Counted from the first letter of the stretch, positions 52,501-63,767 are shown. The stretch: 64,000 bases of DNA from Flectonema sp. DT1601 (GCA_964019425.1 OZ025786.1:372001-436000), one strand, 5' to 3'. The notes: a model not told the origin generated them from the letters alone. Program-made: numbers and translations.

Positions 52501-53939
52501 AAAATAGTTTTTTGGAACCATGATGGCGAAATCATTGCTACCTACTCTCCTCAAAAGACAAAAAACAACAGCACTCAACCCAACGGAATCCACATTGAAA
52601 TCCTGCCTAGTGAATTTGGATCACGGAATAGAGAAAGTGGAAGAATAACAATGGCAATTAATGCGAATAAAACTAAAATGGTAGTCTGTTCAGGTGTTGG
52701 TGGTAGTAGTCCTGTCGTAGCTTGTGCCATGCTGGGTATCAGTAACTTCACTCAACCAGACTTATTAGGTACAAAAATTGTACTTCACAACGAAGCATCT
52801 GCTGAATACAACACCAACGTCAGAGGTAGAAGCTCAAAGCAAGGAGATGTAAACTTTGTTTCTGCTCAATGGCTCCGCAATGGTAGGATTCTATTTCTAG
52901 AACAGGGAAAAGTATGTGACGTTTCCCCTTTTTTTTAAAAAAACATCAAATCGGAAAATAAATTTAACACCCCCAACAGTTTTCTGAAAACAAACTCGGA
53001 GGTACTTTATATATCGCTGATTTCGAAACAGGAAATGATATTTCCCTTCCAAGTAGCACTTCGTTAGATACCATAAAAAAAGCTTCTGTAAGAGTGGTAA
53101 TGAATGACTTGAAAACGAGTGAATTGAAATTTGAAGCAGATCCACAAGCATATGTTAATCTTGCAAAGATTAGTGCCCGACCAGTAAATATGGAAAAGCT
53201 AATGGATCTCAATGATATTGACGACGATGCTAAAGGCTTCATGAAATCATCTCCAATAGGAGCGATGCATATCCTAAATGAATACAGCCTTGTACTCGGT
53301 GAAGACAACAGTTTTGGAATAACTGGACAATCATATTCAAAAGTCCATATAATAAATTTAACTAATAAATTACTAACAGATACTACTGTTTGCTCATTGC
53401 CATCAAAAACCAAACCAAAGATAATTAAGGGAACTCAAAACTGTCGACTCATTTCATCAGTGTGCCCTGAAGGGGGTCTCGCTAGAGACATGCAATCGAT
53501 TGCCGGGGTCGTTATAACTGCAGCTGTTCTTTTATTCATCGGTCTTGTTGCAGTAGCTGCTTATGGTCGTTCAAAAAAAGCATCGATTGGTATTTATGTA
53601 GCAGCTTTGTGCTTCAGTGTTTGCTGGATTCTTCTTCTTGTTGCATGGGTTAGAGTTTCTACACTAGAAGGCAATAGATATACTTGTATGTTCCAAGATG
53701 AAGCACTACGTGGTGGGGTTGTGTTGCTGTCTGGAAGATTTGGTGTTATGACTATGCAGAGCTACTCCTGGGCATTCACTATCTTCTCTTGGGGAATGCT
53801 AACGATATCATTAGTTGCTGTGTTGCAACATGTCGTTGTTAAGTTTCGACAACGACGGCCATCAGTTCATCACCTTAAGGAGAATTCTTCAATGCCCTTT
53901 ATGGATGATTCTATACACGAATCTACAATTCTTAGTTGA
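49549..53939 (+). CDS. Na/phosphate cotransporter fused to claudin-like four-span module (two exons)
   Basis: Exons 49549-52911 and 52980-53939 join in frame across GTATGT...CAACAG (68 bases) to 1440 residues. Residues about 110-560 are a PNaS/SLC34-type transporter with both signature repeats: Q176-SSSTTTS and Q411-SSSVFTS, each followed by GANIGT(S/T). These proteins import phosphate with sodium. After residue 620 comes a second module: one span, then G659-L-W-E-I-C664, the claudin/PMP22 signature. A loop of about 600 residues rich in Cys and N-glycosylation sequons follows, then three spans (IAGVVITAAVLLFIGLVAV, IGIYVAALCFSVCWILLL, AFTIFSWGMLTISLVAVL). The claudin-like call is inference from motif and topology. 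The 5' part is duplicated in the array. Confidence 0.85.
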
Positions 53940-55064
53940 TGACTCACTAGAGTGTTGTTTGTTAACTCTTTACTCTCCGAATCTGATCTGTACGATTCCT
54001 TTATTTTATTAAATGAGCTTAGCTCTGCAATCCAGAGCTAGGAATAATGGAAATCCTTCCACTGAGTGCCAAATGATGTCTTTTTTTTTTTTTTTTTTCA
54101 CCCTTTCTTTTCTGTAAACTATTCAGATATGAAAGATGTGATATTTTATATGGTCATACGCAGCGGACTCTGTCTGCTAATCCAAATAATTTCTGTTGAG
54201 TTTGCCTGTTCCTTATTCAATTGTTAGGAAACGTATATTGTCTCTGGGGATTATTAGTCGTGGTCCTTATTTTTTTTCTTTCTTGTTTTCTATCGTCAAA
54301 AAGTATTATTTATGCTTTAATAACATATCCACCTACTTGAGTAAGTAATTGTCGCAGTGTGTTTTTTTTTTTTTTTTTTTTTGAATTTTTTTTTGCTCTC
54401 ATCACCGATGGATTCTCGATAAAGCGAATTTAAAAAAAATAGGTTTATAAGCAAATAAAGTTATGTGGTACAACAAACCATCGTCCCTGGTGTGTGACAA
54501 TAAAGTGTGAAGTATTCCATCGTGTGAGGTTCCGAGAATTCTTTTCTTGTATTGAACCATCTCTCGTTTTTTTTTCTTTCCTTTTTTTTTTTTCTTTTCT
54601 CGCGACATATTATTTACAGGTGCTGCTTGACTATCTCAGCTTTTGTTTATTTATTTTTTTTTTTTTCTTTCCTTCCGAACGGTACCATAGTAACCGATGC
54701 GACATAAAAAAAACCTTATTTTCAGCTATCCTCCCAAATGTTATATCCGTTGTGTTTGTGGGAGCCAATGTACGGACTTCCTCTCTTCTTATCTCTCTTT
54801 CTCTGATGCTTCCGATATATAACAACTGTCAACCAGAATGTTATTTATTTGAGAATCTGATCTTTTCAATTTATTGGAGACAACAAATAAGTGAGGGATT
54901 TTTTTCTTTTTTTTTTTTTTTTTTTTTCTGAAATTGAGTTGTTGCACACTTAACGACTACTTCAGGTAAAAAATAAAATGAAAAATGCTTCATGATGATT
55001 TAAAAAAGGTTTGCTACGCACGTTTTCTTAAAAAAACTAAAAAATAAATATTTTCACCTTTCAG
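53940..55064. other. Intergenic region, no gene seen
   Basis: T- and A-runs throughout. A stretch at 54116-54180 faintly resembles the 75-bp dispersed motif (AAACTATTCAGAT, ACTCTGTCTGC). The right end is TTTTCACCTTTCAG (AG 55063-55064). Confidence 0.5.
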
Positions 55065-55093
55065 AGCGATCAGGGTATTCACCCATTTACAAA

Positions 55094-58000
55094 ATGATAC
55101 CGATAATTGCATTGTTAGTTATAGAAAGCATTTTCACACCTCCATTTTTTGATTATGTATTGGAAAATGATGCCATTGGGATAATCATACCCTCACAATC
55201 AAAATCAGAGAGCATATTCATAGTAAAAGGTGATGAAGATTGTGTTTCTGGCAATAAAAAGAAACCAATAAATGTATCAAAGATGGGAAACTATTATAAA
55301 TGTGATGTAGATATTCCAGTTAGTTGGAAATCAAATTGGAATGGCTTTAGAGTCTGTTTTGAAGAAGGAAATAATTTAATACAACTGTACCACTCATCTG
55401 ACGAGGTAGAGTCAACAGAAAGGTCAGTTACTTCACTGTATCACACATATAATAGTAATCCTGTTGCTGTTGGTAATCACAACCCGTCATTCTTATTACG
55501 CGGATATGACATAACAGTCGATGAAGACAGCGGAGCTTATCTATTGGGAGATGAATACGCTGAGCAGATTGACGATAATAACAACTTCTCTCAAGCAGTA
55601 AGGTTCAAATTAACGAATTCAAATGAAGACCTATTCGACGTCCAACCTCATATAATTGGATGTAATCAATTGAAGTGTAGACAGAATATTAATAATCCAA
55701 CTACAACAGGTGCTCTACACTTTTCTGTTGCTCCGAATAGATTTGGAAGAGCACTCGTTGAAGTAATTGCTATTGATGATGGTATTGAACCTCCCGTATG
55801 TGATGGTAATCCATTAGTCATGATGATGGGGATGATGGTTAAATGCGTACCAGTTGATTGTGATCCAGCATTATGCACAAACAGCGATCCTCAGTATTTT
55901 TGGATCGATGTCATCCCAGCTAACGATCCTCCTTCATTTAATCATAAAGGAGATGTTACCAGTCCTGAAGACCAACCAACATGTCATGATGCCTGGGCAA
56001 CAGATATCACATCAGGTGGTTGGGGAGAAGACTTTATGCAACAAGACGCTCAACCATTAACATTTACCATAACTAATCCAAACCCAGATTTATTTAGAGT
56101 TCAACCAAATTTAAATTATAATCAGGGTGATGTTACTGCTTCTTTGTGTTATGAACCAGCACCTAATAAAGTTGGACAGGCTACTATTTCAATCGATCTT
56201 AGAGATGGAGGAAACCCCCCACTATCGTTTGCCACACAATTCATAACAATAACAATAGAAGAAGTAAATGACCCTCCCACATTCACACCTCTATTATCAA
56301 GTGTTAGGGTGTTGGAGGATTCTGGTGCATACTCTCAATTATATTCAAAAGATATGGTTCCAGGTCCACCTGAAGAAATTGATGCGGGGCAACGTGTCCA
56401 AGGGTTTGTTATTACTTTTCAAAATATAGCTCAGTCTGGTTTGTTTGAGAAGCAGCCTGAGATCGATCCAGTTAGTGGAATGTTATCATTCACACCAGGA
56501 AAGAATAAAAATACTTTTCACCAACCTGTTAATTTAAAAGTTGTTCTGGTAGACAGAGTTGATGCTCCAAAAATTCCATTAGAATCTGAAGAACAGATGC
56601 TATCTATCGACATCACTCCTGTTAATGATCCACCATCTTATAACCCACCTAATGGAGATACGAGTATTGTCGTGTGGGAGGATGAGCCATTAGATCATTC
56701 AATCCCTTGGGCAACTCAAATATGCCCGGGTGGTGTTCAACCGAATGACTGTGCTGAGGATGAGGCAGATCCTCAAGGAGAGGCTCAAGTAATTACTTTT
56801 ACTCTTACTCAAACTGATTTAGATCAAACATCTGATCCTCCTTTGTATTGGAAACCAAATGGAGAACCTCGCATGGATTCAACAGGACATGTAAACTTTG
56901 AAATTCTACCTGATAAGGTTGGTGAAACATTCTTTACTGTTGAGCAACGTGATTCTGGAGCAGCTCCAAATAGTGGTCCTGTTCATTCTCTTGTGATAAA
57001 AGTAATGCCAGTTAATGATCCTCCTATGTTTATATTATCTACAGAAACGATTACACTGTTTGAAGACAGTTCTCGTTTCGAACTAAAATATTTTCTTAAA
57101 AACATAACAAAAGGACCAGCTGAACCAGACGAAAACTCACAAACTATTAGATGCTGGGTTACTGTTGATAAACCTGAATTGTTTCATCCATTACAAGGAG
57201 AGCCTGTTATTAGTTTAGATCTTGCGGATACTGTTGGTCATATTAGTTTGATACCAGCACCAAACCAAAAAGGTGCTGCAGAATGTACTGTCACCTGTCA
57301 AGACTCTGGAGGAACTGTTCATGGAGGAGACGATACCACAACATCGACAAAATTTTCAATAATTATAAAAGATGTTTCAGATCCTCCAACTTTTACTGTT
57401 CCTACGGCAGTCATCGTCGATGAAGACTCAGCTCCATTTGGTCACATCCTTCCAAATACGATAACAAACATAACTGCGGGTTTTAATGAAGATGGAGCAC
57501 AGTCAGTTAGGTTTGAGGTTACTACTTATGACTTGCGGCTTTTTGAAAATTCTGGTCTGCCTCAAATCTCTCCAGATGGTACTTTACAATTCCAATTAAA
57601 ACCAAATATCAACGGAAACAGTCTCGTTGACGTCGTTGCTATCGAAAGTGTTATTTCTGGTCCTGAAGTGAATACCTCTGATCCGTTTTATGTAAACACC
57701 GATCTGAGATCAAATATAACAAAATTAAATATAACGGTTCTACCTGTAGATGATCCTCCTATAATAAGTTTTAATACATCTACTTTGAAGAGGGATGCTC
57801 AAGGTGTTATCCAACCATTTTCTATACAAACTTGCATGTCTCCAGATACACCAGGTGGTTCTACCTGTACAGTATTTATCATGAATCTCTTTAAAACCAT
57901 ATCAGTTGGTCCCCTTGATGAGACTTCCTCATCCGTTATCTCACAAACAGCTGATGTTAGCCAGTCAGTTGGGTTAATTACATCTGCCGAGGTTACCGGG

Positions 58001-60697
58001 TTCGTGATTGAACCCCACCCCGCAGCATACTTAGGACATAATTTAAGAATAACAATGCCTGTAGTTAGGGACACTGCAGTTTTACCGGAGGCTTTTACAC
58101 TGAATTTAACAGTAACTCAACGTGCTTTGACTGTCGGAAGGGATGCTGAAACACTTCAAAATGTACCAGGTTTACAATCATCAACATTAGTACCAATTAG
58201 ACTTTATCATCCTGTTATAGAACCAACTATTGCAAGTAGATTGATGGTCATTCAGCAACCAGAACTGAATTCGTTGACGTCTTTTCAATCGACTTTTCAA
58301 TTACAAAATTCATTTGGCACACCAATCTTAGCAGAAGCAACGATAACAATTACTATAACTAATATTCAAAACTCTGGCACATCACCGCTCACTACTCTGA
58401 CTAGTGATGGAACACCACAAAGCGACTACTTAGTATCGGGGACAGGTTTGTCTGCCGGAGTATACTTTTTAGATGCGACAGCCGTTCTATTTGATATTCC
58501 GATGACTACATTAACCGTCCGATCAGATCTCTTTACTATCGGAAATAGAAACATTTCATATTCCACATATTTAAATTCTATCGTTGTTTCATCAGTTTCG
58601 GAACATCAAGTTCGAACCCAACTGCCGTCAATTTTATCCATTGCTACTGCAAGTAACGGAGTTTGGAATCAAAAATTACAACAAGCTGTATTGCCTTGTT
58701 CTTTGTATACCGGTACTGCAAACAGAGATATAAAGACTTTATATGCTAATGAGATTGTGTGTACGTCAGTATTGCAAGGGGGTAATTCGAGATTGGCTGT
58801 GTCGTTTGAAATCCTTGATAAGAATAATGCGTTTAACATCGATTCAGATAGCTCATTGGCGATTTCATTGCCGACTCAGGCAGTGGTGTTATCTGATGGG
58901 TCATTTGATACAATAACAACACCAATAATAGTAGCAATTAGCAGAGCTCCTGTTATAGCAGTAGTCATTCCAGAGCCTCTAGACACGCAAAGCATTCGAA
59001 AAATTGGACAAAAGTTTTATGTAAATCTGCAAAAACCATCATCAGCATCAGATAAAAGTTATTTATGGCGTCTTGAGTCGACTTCTCTTATAAAAACAGC
59101 AATAACTGAGGTCACAGATGAGGACAACTCTCTTTTTAATATCAGGAAATCGATTACTCTAACGGCGAATATTAAAACGAATGACTCTCTTGAAGTACTT
59201 CTGGGACCTGATGATGGTTTCTATCCTCAAACAGGTGACGTTAACAATACAAAGGAAGAGATAATTCTCACATTGCTACCGGAATTATTGATTGAGGCAA
59301 TTGAAAACTCACAGGGAGTTCAGCCTGAATACATTCCGAACTCAGACTTTAAAATTAGTATCACAGATGAGATGGGTACATCTGCTGGAGAGAAGTCTCC
59401 TGAAACTGAATGGGTGTTACCAGCCCTGCTTTTAGGAATCGTATCTCTCTGTTGTGGTATCGTTGCTGGGGCTGTTGCTGGTGGCATTGCTTCCACAGTA
59501 CCTCCAGTTTTAGTAGCTGCTTTGTCAAAGGGTTGCAAGTCACACTTAGCAGGTGCTATAGGCGGATTTTCAGAAGGTACAAGTTGGATGTTAAATATAT
59601 TGTCGATAAACGATAAATCTTATTGGGGTAATCTTATCATAGCTCTGGGTGTTGTTTTGATTCACTTAGTCGTGACTGGCGTTGTTAAATTAATACAAAA
59701 AACTACATTCAGAGAAGCTTCTGAAACAACACGATTCCCTTCAGCAACTCTTCCTGTGATTGTAGTACTGGCGGTGGGGGTCATCTTCGGGGGACCCAGC
59801 TCTATTGCAGGTGCTATTTGCGCTGTTGTAATTATAGCTGCTCTGTTTGGGGTTTGGTTATTAATATTTAAGAGAATTCGACAACAGTCACCTCCACACC
59901 GATTATCATCATTTCATAACTTTTCGAAATCTTCCCTTTACGAATTTGAAAAAACTGATAAAAAGCCTTCATGTACAGAGATGCCTTTCATGTGGCTAAG
60001 CACCTACCAGTTTGGCTTTATATATCAAGCATTGGCCATAAAAAATCCATCTTGGTTATTGATAGACTTAGCATGTCTTGTAATTGTGATTCCTTTCATA
60101 GCTGGTTGGGCTCCGACTGATCGAACTAATTTGCAAGTTCAAACCCTGCTGGTAGCGATTATTTTGATAGTGTGGTGTGTGAGCAATCAGATATTTAATG
60201 TTAGAAATACTCGATTAACAACTGTGTTGTTAACCGTTGTGTATTTGTTAATATCAGTGGGGGTGTTGATGTTATTATTATCTCATGCCGTCAGTGACGA
60301 GTCTGACGTCAATCCACCGTACGGCACTGCTGCTGCAGTTATGTTTCTGTTAGCATTAATTGTACACATAGTCAGCTGTATTATAATTGTTTATGTGCTT
60401 ATCCGTACCTTGAAGAGGTACAATACGACTGCGGCATCTGAAATCGAATTACAACGTTCATCATCTCCGATACCTCTCACAAAGACAATAAAGACAGAAT
60501 CAGATATGTACATAAACCCAATTGATGGTGCGTTTTCTCCATCGTCAACTTTGCACACTGTGTCTTCATCTAGTCTTCCTATTGAATCCGTTGTGAAAGA
60601 AACAAATCCTCGTGAGGCCTGTTCTTGTGGTTCAGACCTGGGTGACATTGTTGGGACATATTGTAAGAATTGTGGTGGAGTTGTATACGACTCCTGA
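55094..60697 (+). CDS. Giant tandem-95/cadherin-like membrane protein with C-terminal zinc-ribbon motif
   Basis: 1867 residues, no intron seen. An N-terminal hydrophobic stretch (MIPIIALLVIESIFTPPF) is a likely signal peptide. Six repeats of about 110-130 residues (about 140-900) each start (V/L)DEDS or EDSGAY and end with VNDPP-type motifs (IPANDPPSF, EEVNDPPTF, TPVNDPPSY, MPVNDPPMF, KDVSDPPTF, LPVDDPPII). This is the pattern of bacterial tandem-95 and cadherin-like beta-sandwich repeats, which bind calcium or partners. A second extracellular region follows, then about eight spans (about 1435-1770). The cytoplasmic tail ends CSCGSDLGDIVGTYCKNCGG, a four-Cys zinc-ribbon-like motif. Adhesion or surface sensing is inferred; a bacterial source for the repeats is possible. 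Confidence 0.8.
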   Translation: MIPIIALLVIESIFTPPFFDYVLENDAIGIIIPSQSKSESIFIVKGDEDCVSGNKKKPINVSKMGNYYKCDVDIPVSWKSNWNGFRVCFEEGNNLIQLYHSSDEVESTERSVTSLYHTYNSNPVAVGNHNPSFLLRGYDITVDEDSGAYLLGDEYAEQIDDNNNFSQAVRFKLTNSNEDLFDVQPHIIGCNQLKCRQNINNPTTTGALHFSVAPNRFGRALVEVIAIDDGIEPPVCDGNPLVMMMGMMVKCVPVDCDPALCTNSDPQYFWIDVIPANDPPSFNHKGDVTSPEDQPTCHDAWATDITSGGWGEDFMQQDAQPLTFTITNPNPDLFRVQPNLNYNQGDVTASLCYEPAPNKVGQATISIDLRDGGNPPLSFATQFITITIEEVNDPPTFTPLLSSVRVLEDSGAYSQLYSKDMVPGPPEEIDAGQRVQGFVITFQNIAQSGLFEKQPEIDPVSGMLSFTPGKNKNTFHQPVNLKVVLVDRVDAPKIPLESEEQMLSIDITPVNDPPSYNPPNGDTSIVVWEDEPLDHSIPWATQICPGGVQPNDCAEDEADPQGEAQVITFTLTQTDLDQTSDPPLYWKPNGEPRMDSTGHVNFEILPDKVGETFFTVEQRDSGAAPNSGPVHSLVIKVMPVNDPPMFILSTETITLFEDSSRFELKYFLKNITKGPAEPDENSQTIRCWVTVDKPELFHPLQGEPVISLDLADTVGHISLIPAPNQKGAAECTVTCQDSGGTVHGGDDTTTSTKFSIIIKDVSDPPTFTVPTAVIVDEDSAPFGHILPNTITNITAGFNEDGAQSVRFEVTTYDLRLFENSGLPQISPDGTLQFQLKPNINGNSLVDVVAIESVISGPEVNTSDPFYVNTDLRSNITKLNITVLPVDDPPIISFNTSTLKRDAQGVIQPFSIQTCMSPDTPGGSTCTVFIMNLFKTISVGPLDETSSSVISQTADVSQSVGLITSAEVTGFVIEPHPAAYLGHNLRITMPVVRDTAVLPEAFTLNLTVTQRALTVGRDAETLQNVPGLQSSTLVPIRLYHPVIEPTIASRLMVIQQPELNSLTSFQSTFQLQNSFGTPILAEATITITITNIQNSGTSPLTTLTSDGTPQSDYLVSGTGLSAGVYFLDATAVLFDIPMTTLTVRSDLFTIGNRNISYSTYLNSIVVSSVSEHQVRTQLPSILSIATASNGVWNQKLQQAVLPCSLYTGTANRDIKTLYANEIVCTSVLQGGNSRLAVSFEILDKNNAFNIDSDSSLAISLPTQAVVLSDGSFDTITTPIIVAISRAPVIAVVIPEPLDTQSIRKIGQKFYVNLQKPSSASDKSYLWRLESTSLIKTAITEVTDEDNSLFNIRKSITLTANIKTNDSLEVLLGPDDGFYPQTGDVNNTKEEIILTLLPELLIEAIENSQGVQPEYIPNSDFKISITDEMGTSAGEKSPETEWVLPALLLGIVSLCCGIVAGAVAGGIASTVPPVLVAALSKGCKSHLAGAIGGFSEGTSWMLNILSINDKSYWGNLIIALGVVLIHLVVTGVVKLIQKTTFREASETTRFPSATLPVIVVLAVGVIFGGPSSIAGAICAVVIIAALFGVWLLIFKRIRQQSPPHRLSSFHNFSKSSLYEFEKTDKKPSCTEMPFMWLSTYQFGFIYQALAIKNPSWLLIDLACLVIVIPFIAGWAPTDRTNLQVQTLLVAIILIVWCVSNQIFNVRNTRLTTVLLTVVYLLISVGVLMLLLSHAVSDESDVNPPYGTAAAVMFLLALIVHIVSCIIIVYVLIRTLKRYNTTAASEIELQRSSSPIPLTKTIKTESDMYINPIDGAFSPSSTLHTVSSSSLPIESVVKETNPREACSCGSDLGDIVGTYCKNCGGVVYDS

Positions 60698-61084
60698 TGT
60701 CAGTTCAATTAGTTTTATAAAAGACACCTGCCATCATTCGATTCCCTCTTATCCTGTTTGGTATTCTCCCGAGATTAACTTTTTGGGGAAGCTCACGTGT
60801 GAATCCACAAACTTTATTTCTTATTCTTGATAACCAGAATATTTGGTAAACGAAAAAAAAAAAGAAGTTTTGATTATTATTTCTTTTATATGTCATATTA
60901 TGTTATGTTGTTTCTTATTCTATTCTGGTGATGAAAATCGATCGAATCCTGTCTTTGCGTTCATCGATATTCCCATTTTCCTTAGTCATATGTCGTTGTA
61001 GAAGTACTTTTCATTTAGTTTTGTAAGTTTGCTCGTTAGTGAAGCAATTCTTCAACAATAACATAAATAATTACTTTTCATCAG
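60698..61084. other. Intergenic region, no gene seen
   Basis: T-rich, with GATCGAATCCTGTCTTTGCG near 60942, faintly like the 3' end of the 75-bp motif. The right end is CTTTTCATCAG (AG 61083-61084). Confidence 0.5.
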
Positions 61085-61100
61085 GAGGGAATAGTAATTA

Positions 61101-61745
61101 ATGTTAGGAGGATGGGGACTACGACTTCAGGATCTTACCAATGCAATTTACGACTCATCAAAACAAATTGCTGAAGAGAATGAAAAACTCATCGCTCTAC
61201 TTTGTTTTTGTAAAGACATGCAAGTTGACCTTCACTTTATTAAAGAAAAACAACGAGAAATAATAAAAGAACGAGGGATAACGACTTGCATAACACACAA
61301 AGACTTAGATATGAGATTAGTTGAAAAATTCGCTCAAAAAGTTAACGATCTGGGACTCGAACTTAACACTTTGAAGGAAACACATCAATGGTCCTTCAAC
61401 TGCATGCTTCATAATTATTTAAGGTCTCATCAGAGTGATGTTGATCACTACACTAAAAAGATTACACACGAAATTAAAAGTACTCCAAGAAACCTCTCTA
61501 ACTACGATGACGTCGTTGCACTTAAAACTGCTGCAAGAAATGACTTGAAAATAATTAAGAATGGTTACACTCAAATACACCAGACGTATATGGACAGGAA
61601 TGAATCGGTCGTTGAGAACGAACGATTCTTTAGAGAAATTACTGAAAATGTTGAAGCAACTTTGAGACATTGCAATGAATTTCTGGACACTATTCACGGG
61701 ATAGTTCCCAAGAGGGAGAGGAAAAAATGGGTATTTTTAATATGA
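61101..61745 (+). CDS. Helical protein of unknown function
   Basis: 214 residues, nearly all predicted helix by composition (AEENEKLIALL, KEKQREIIKERG, FAQKVNDLGLELNTLKETH, RNDLKIIKNGYTQIHQTY, RFFREITENVEATLRHCN), suggesting a coiled-coil or helical bundle. No signal peptide, span or catalytic motif. The start follows an acceptor by 16 bases and sits between two plausible genes. Not recognised; a cytoskeletal or trafficking adaptor would fit but is not shown. Confidence 0.6.
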   Translation: MLGGWGLRLQDLTNAIYDSSKQIAEENEKLIALLCFCKDMQVDLHFIKEKQREIIKERGITTCITHKDLDMRLVEKFAQKVNDLGLELNTLKETHQWSFNCMLHNYLRSHQSDVDHYTKKITHEIKSTPRNLSNYDDVVALKTAARNDLKIIKNGYTQIHQTYMDRNESVVENERFFREITENVEATLRHCNEFLDTIHGIVPKRERKKWVFLI

Positions 61746-62003
61746 TTGAGAGAGAAAAGTTGTTTGTAATTTAAAAAAAAAAAAAAAAACAGACAACCAA
61801 CATATGTCTACGGATAAGCTAACCTGTGGAGTGTTACATGTGATTTGGTTTACACTTTGTTAGACTAAAAGTGTTTTTTTTGATTACCTCCGAGACACTA
61901 TTTTCTTACTTTCAATCACAAAGCTCTAATACATAACTATGTGGACGTCTGTGATTTTACTTTAGACATTTTATTTTTTTTCAGATTTCAAAAAATAAAA
62001 ATT

Positions 62004-63767
62004 ATGGAAATTTTCATTGACAACACTTCAACAGGAGAAGTGTACACTTTGAATGTCACTGCAGACATGCGACTAAGGGAAGCCTGTGATGAAATATCCA
62101 ACCAAAGTGGAATAGACCCAAACCTAATAGCACTCCTCTACGAAGGAGAAAATATTGTGAAATTAATCGGAAACGATCCGCTTGTTAGTCTTGGAATCTC
62201 TGGTGGTGAGAATATGCAATTATCTCTTTCGATAAAAGCCCAAGCAATAAAAGATCTCTCAAGAATTGGTATAACAATTTGTAAGGATACGAACTATGAC
62301 TTTGAGCTACAAGTTATCATCAGAGGTGATTATCACGGTTCACGAATTGAACTGTTGAAACTAATGGACCAAGCTGGTGTTTCTATAACTAATTCCCACA
62401 AAGTCTTATCACGAGCATTGAGACATGAAGAGCTATTTATAAAACTACTCGAAATGGGAGGTAACATCAACTGCGTAAACCCTCGTGGTGAGACACTCTT
62501 TCATAATTGTCTTAATCATGACACGCAGATATTTAGAATGTTGACGAGACTAAACGCCGACTTACAAATGACAACGTCAGCAATCCATCCTCTTCTTTTA
62601 GCTGTAATTCATTATAATTATGATTTTATTCAAGCGTGTCTTGGTAATATGGACCTTGATGCTCCACGTGACATCAACGGTAAAACTGCACTTCACATTG
62701 CCGTCTCAAAAAACCATCAATCAATAGATGTGTTACTTGAAGGTGGTGCTTCCTTACTTATAAAAGATCACAATGGGTTTAATGCTGTTCATCATTCTAT
62801 GAGTAGCTGTGAAAACACAATCACTCTACTTAGTAAGCATGCAGACTTTAAAGAAGCATTGAGAGCTAAAGATAATTACGGCAGAACTCCTAGATTTGTT
62901 CTTCAAACCGAAGAGTGCAGAAAGTACAATTTAGTTTTACTTGGTGTTTTTGAAGAAAATGGCATTACGACGTCTCCTCCGGATAATAATGGAAATACAG
63001 TTCTTCACTTTCAAGCGGAATTTGATGAGATTAGCCATAGCGAAGCACCTGCTATGGGAGATTTCTCTGCAGTTAACTGCAATGGTGACACACCGATTCT
63101 CTGTGCAATTCGTAAAGGGAATTCAAAAGCTGTTAAGGACCTTTTGGTATTAGGTCCTAAGAATATTGTAAATGATAAATCCAGACAAGGGAATACAACA
63201 CTCCACTGTGCTGTCATTAATCTTAAAGTGGATGTGATGTTTATGTTATTAGAAGCTGGGGTTGATATTACTGCTTGTAACTGTGCTGGAAAAACTGCTT
63301 TCGACATCACAAACGGTCATGTCTTAAAACAAGTATTAAACAGATTCGAAAATAAAACACCGCCTCCGAGTGGAGTTAACGAAAAAATAAAATATAAGCA
63401 AAAAACCAAATCTCAAAGTGGGGGTTTTTCAATTCGTGAGGTGGGTTTTGTTGTGTTAGCACTCTGTTGGTTTTTGTTGTTATTATTCCCTGACTTGGTT
63501 ACTTTCATTGTTGAGTACGTTGGAGGTTACTCCATGATAACTTCTGTGGTTTCTGTGATTTCTGAGAGACATGAAATACTAAAAATATCGAATTACACTT
63601 CTGCTCTATCTGAGCAGGTTGCCAACAAATTATCTTCTCTTAACATTTCGTATGTTGAATATGCTGCTGACGTTGAAAGTCCCTTTTCATACCTCCCCTC
63701 GGTTGCTACATGGATTAATGATGGCTTAATGGCGGTATGTCGTAAAGCGAGTATCCTTTTTATGTGA
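62004..63767 (+). CDS. Ubiquitin-like/ankyrin protein with C-terminal membrane anchor
   Basis: 587 residues from the ATG 19 bases after TTTTTTTTCAG (AG 61983-61984); the frame is open a little further upstream but without ATG. Residues 1-80 are a ubiquitin-like domain (MEIFIDNTSTGEVYTLNVT, ending LVSLGISGGENMQLSL). Then six or more ankyrin repeats (NPRGETLFHNCLNHD, DINGKTALHIAVSKNH, DNNGNTVLHFQAE, NCNGDTPILCAIRKGN, RQGNTTLHCAVINL) up to about residue 455. A strong span (VGFVVLALCWFLLLLFPDLVTFIV, about 480-505) and a short C-terminal region follow. Same order of domains as the small proteins at 23537 and 31782, of which it is probably a distant relative. Likely a membrane-tethered adaptor. Confidence 0.8.
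   Translation: MEIFIDNTSTGEVYTLNVTADMRLREACDEISNQSGIDPNLIALLYEGENIVKLIGNDPLVSLGISGGENMQLSLSIKAQAIKDLSRIGITICKDTNYDFELQVIIRGDYHGSRIELLKLMDQAGVSITNSHKVLSRALRHEELFIKLLEMGGNINCVNPRGETLFHNCLNHDTQIFRMLTRLNADLQMTTSAIHPLLLAVIHYNYDFIQACLGNMDLDAPRDINGKTALHIAVSKNHQSIDVLLEGGASLLIKDHNGFNAVHHSMSSCENTITLLSKHADFKEALRAKDNYGRTPRFVLQTEECRKYNLVLLGVFEENGITTSPPDNNGNTVLHFQAEFDEISHSEAPAMGDFSAVNCNGDTPILCAIRKGNSKAVKDLLVLGPKNIVNDKSRQGNTTLHCAVINLKVDVMFMLLEAGVDITACNCAGKTAFDITNGHVLKQVLNRFENKTPPPSGVNEKIKYKQKTKSQSGGFSIREVGFVVLALCWFLLLLFPDLVTFIVEYVGGYSMITSVVSVISERHEILKISNYTSALSEQVANKLSSLNISYVEYAADVESPFSYLPSVATWINDGLMAVCRKASILFM

Noticed and set aside
53094-53939. A separate gene downstream of the transporter
   Set aside because: It begins without ATG and continues the transporter frame through a 68-base GTATGT...CAG intron.
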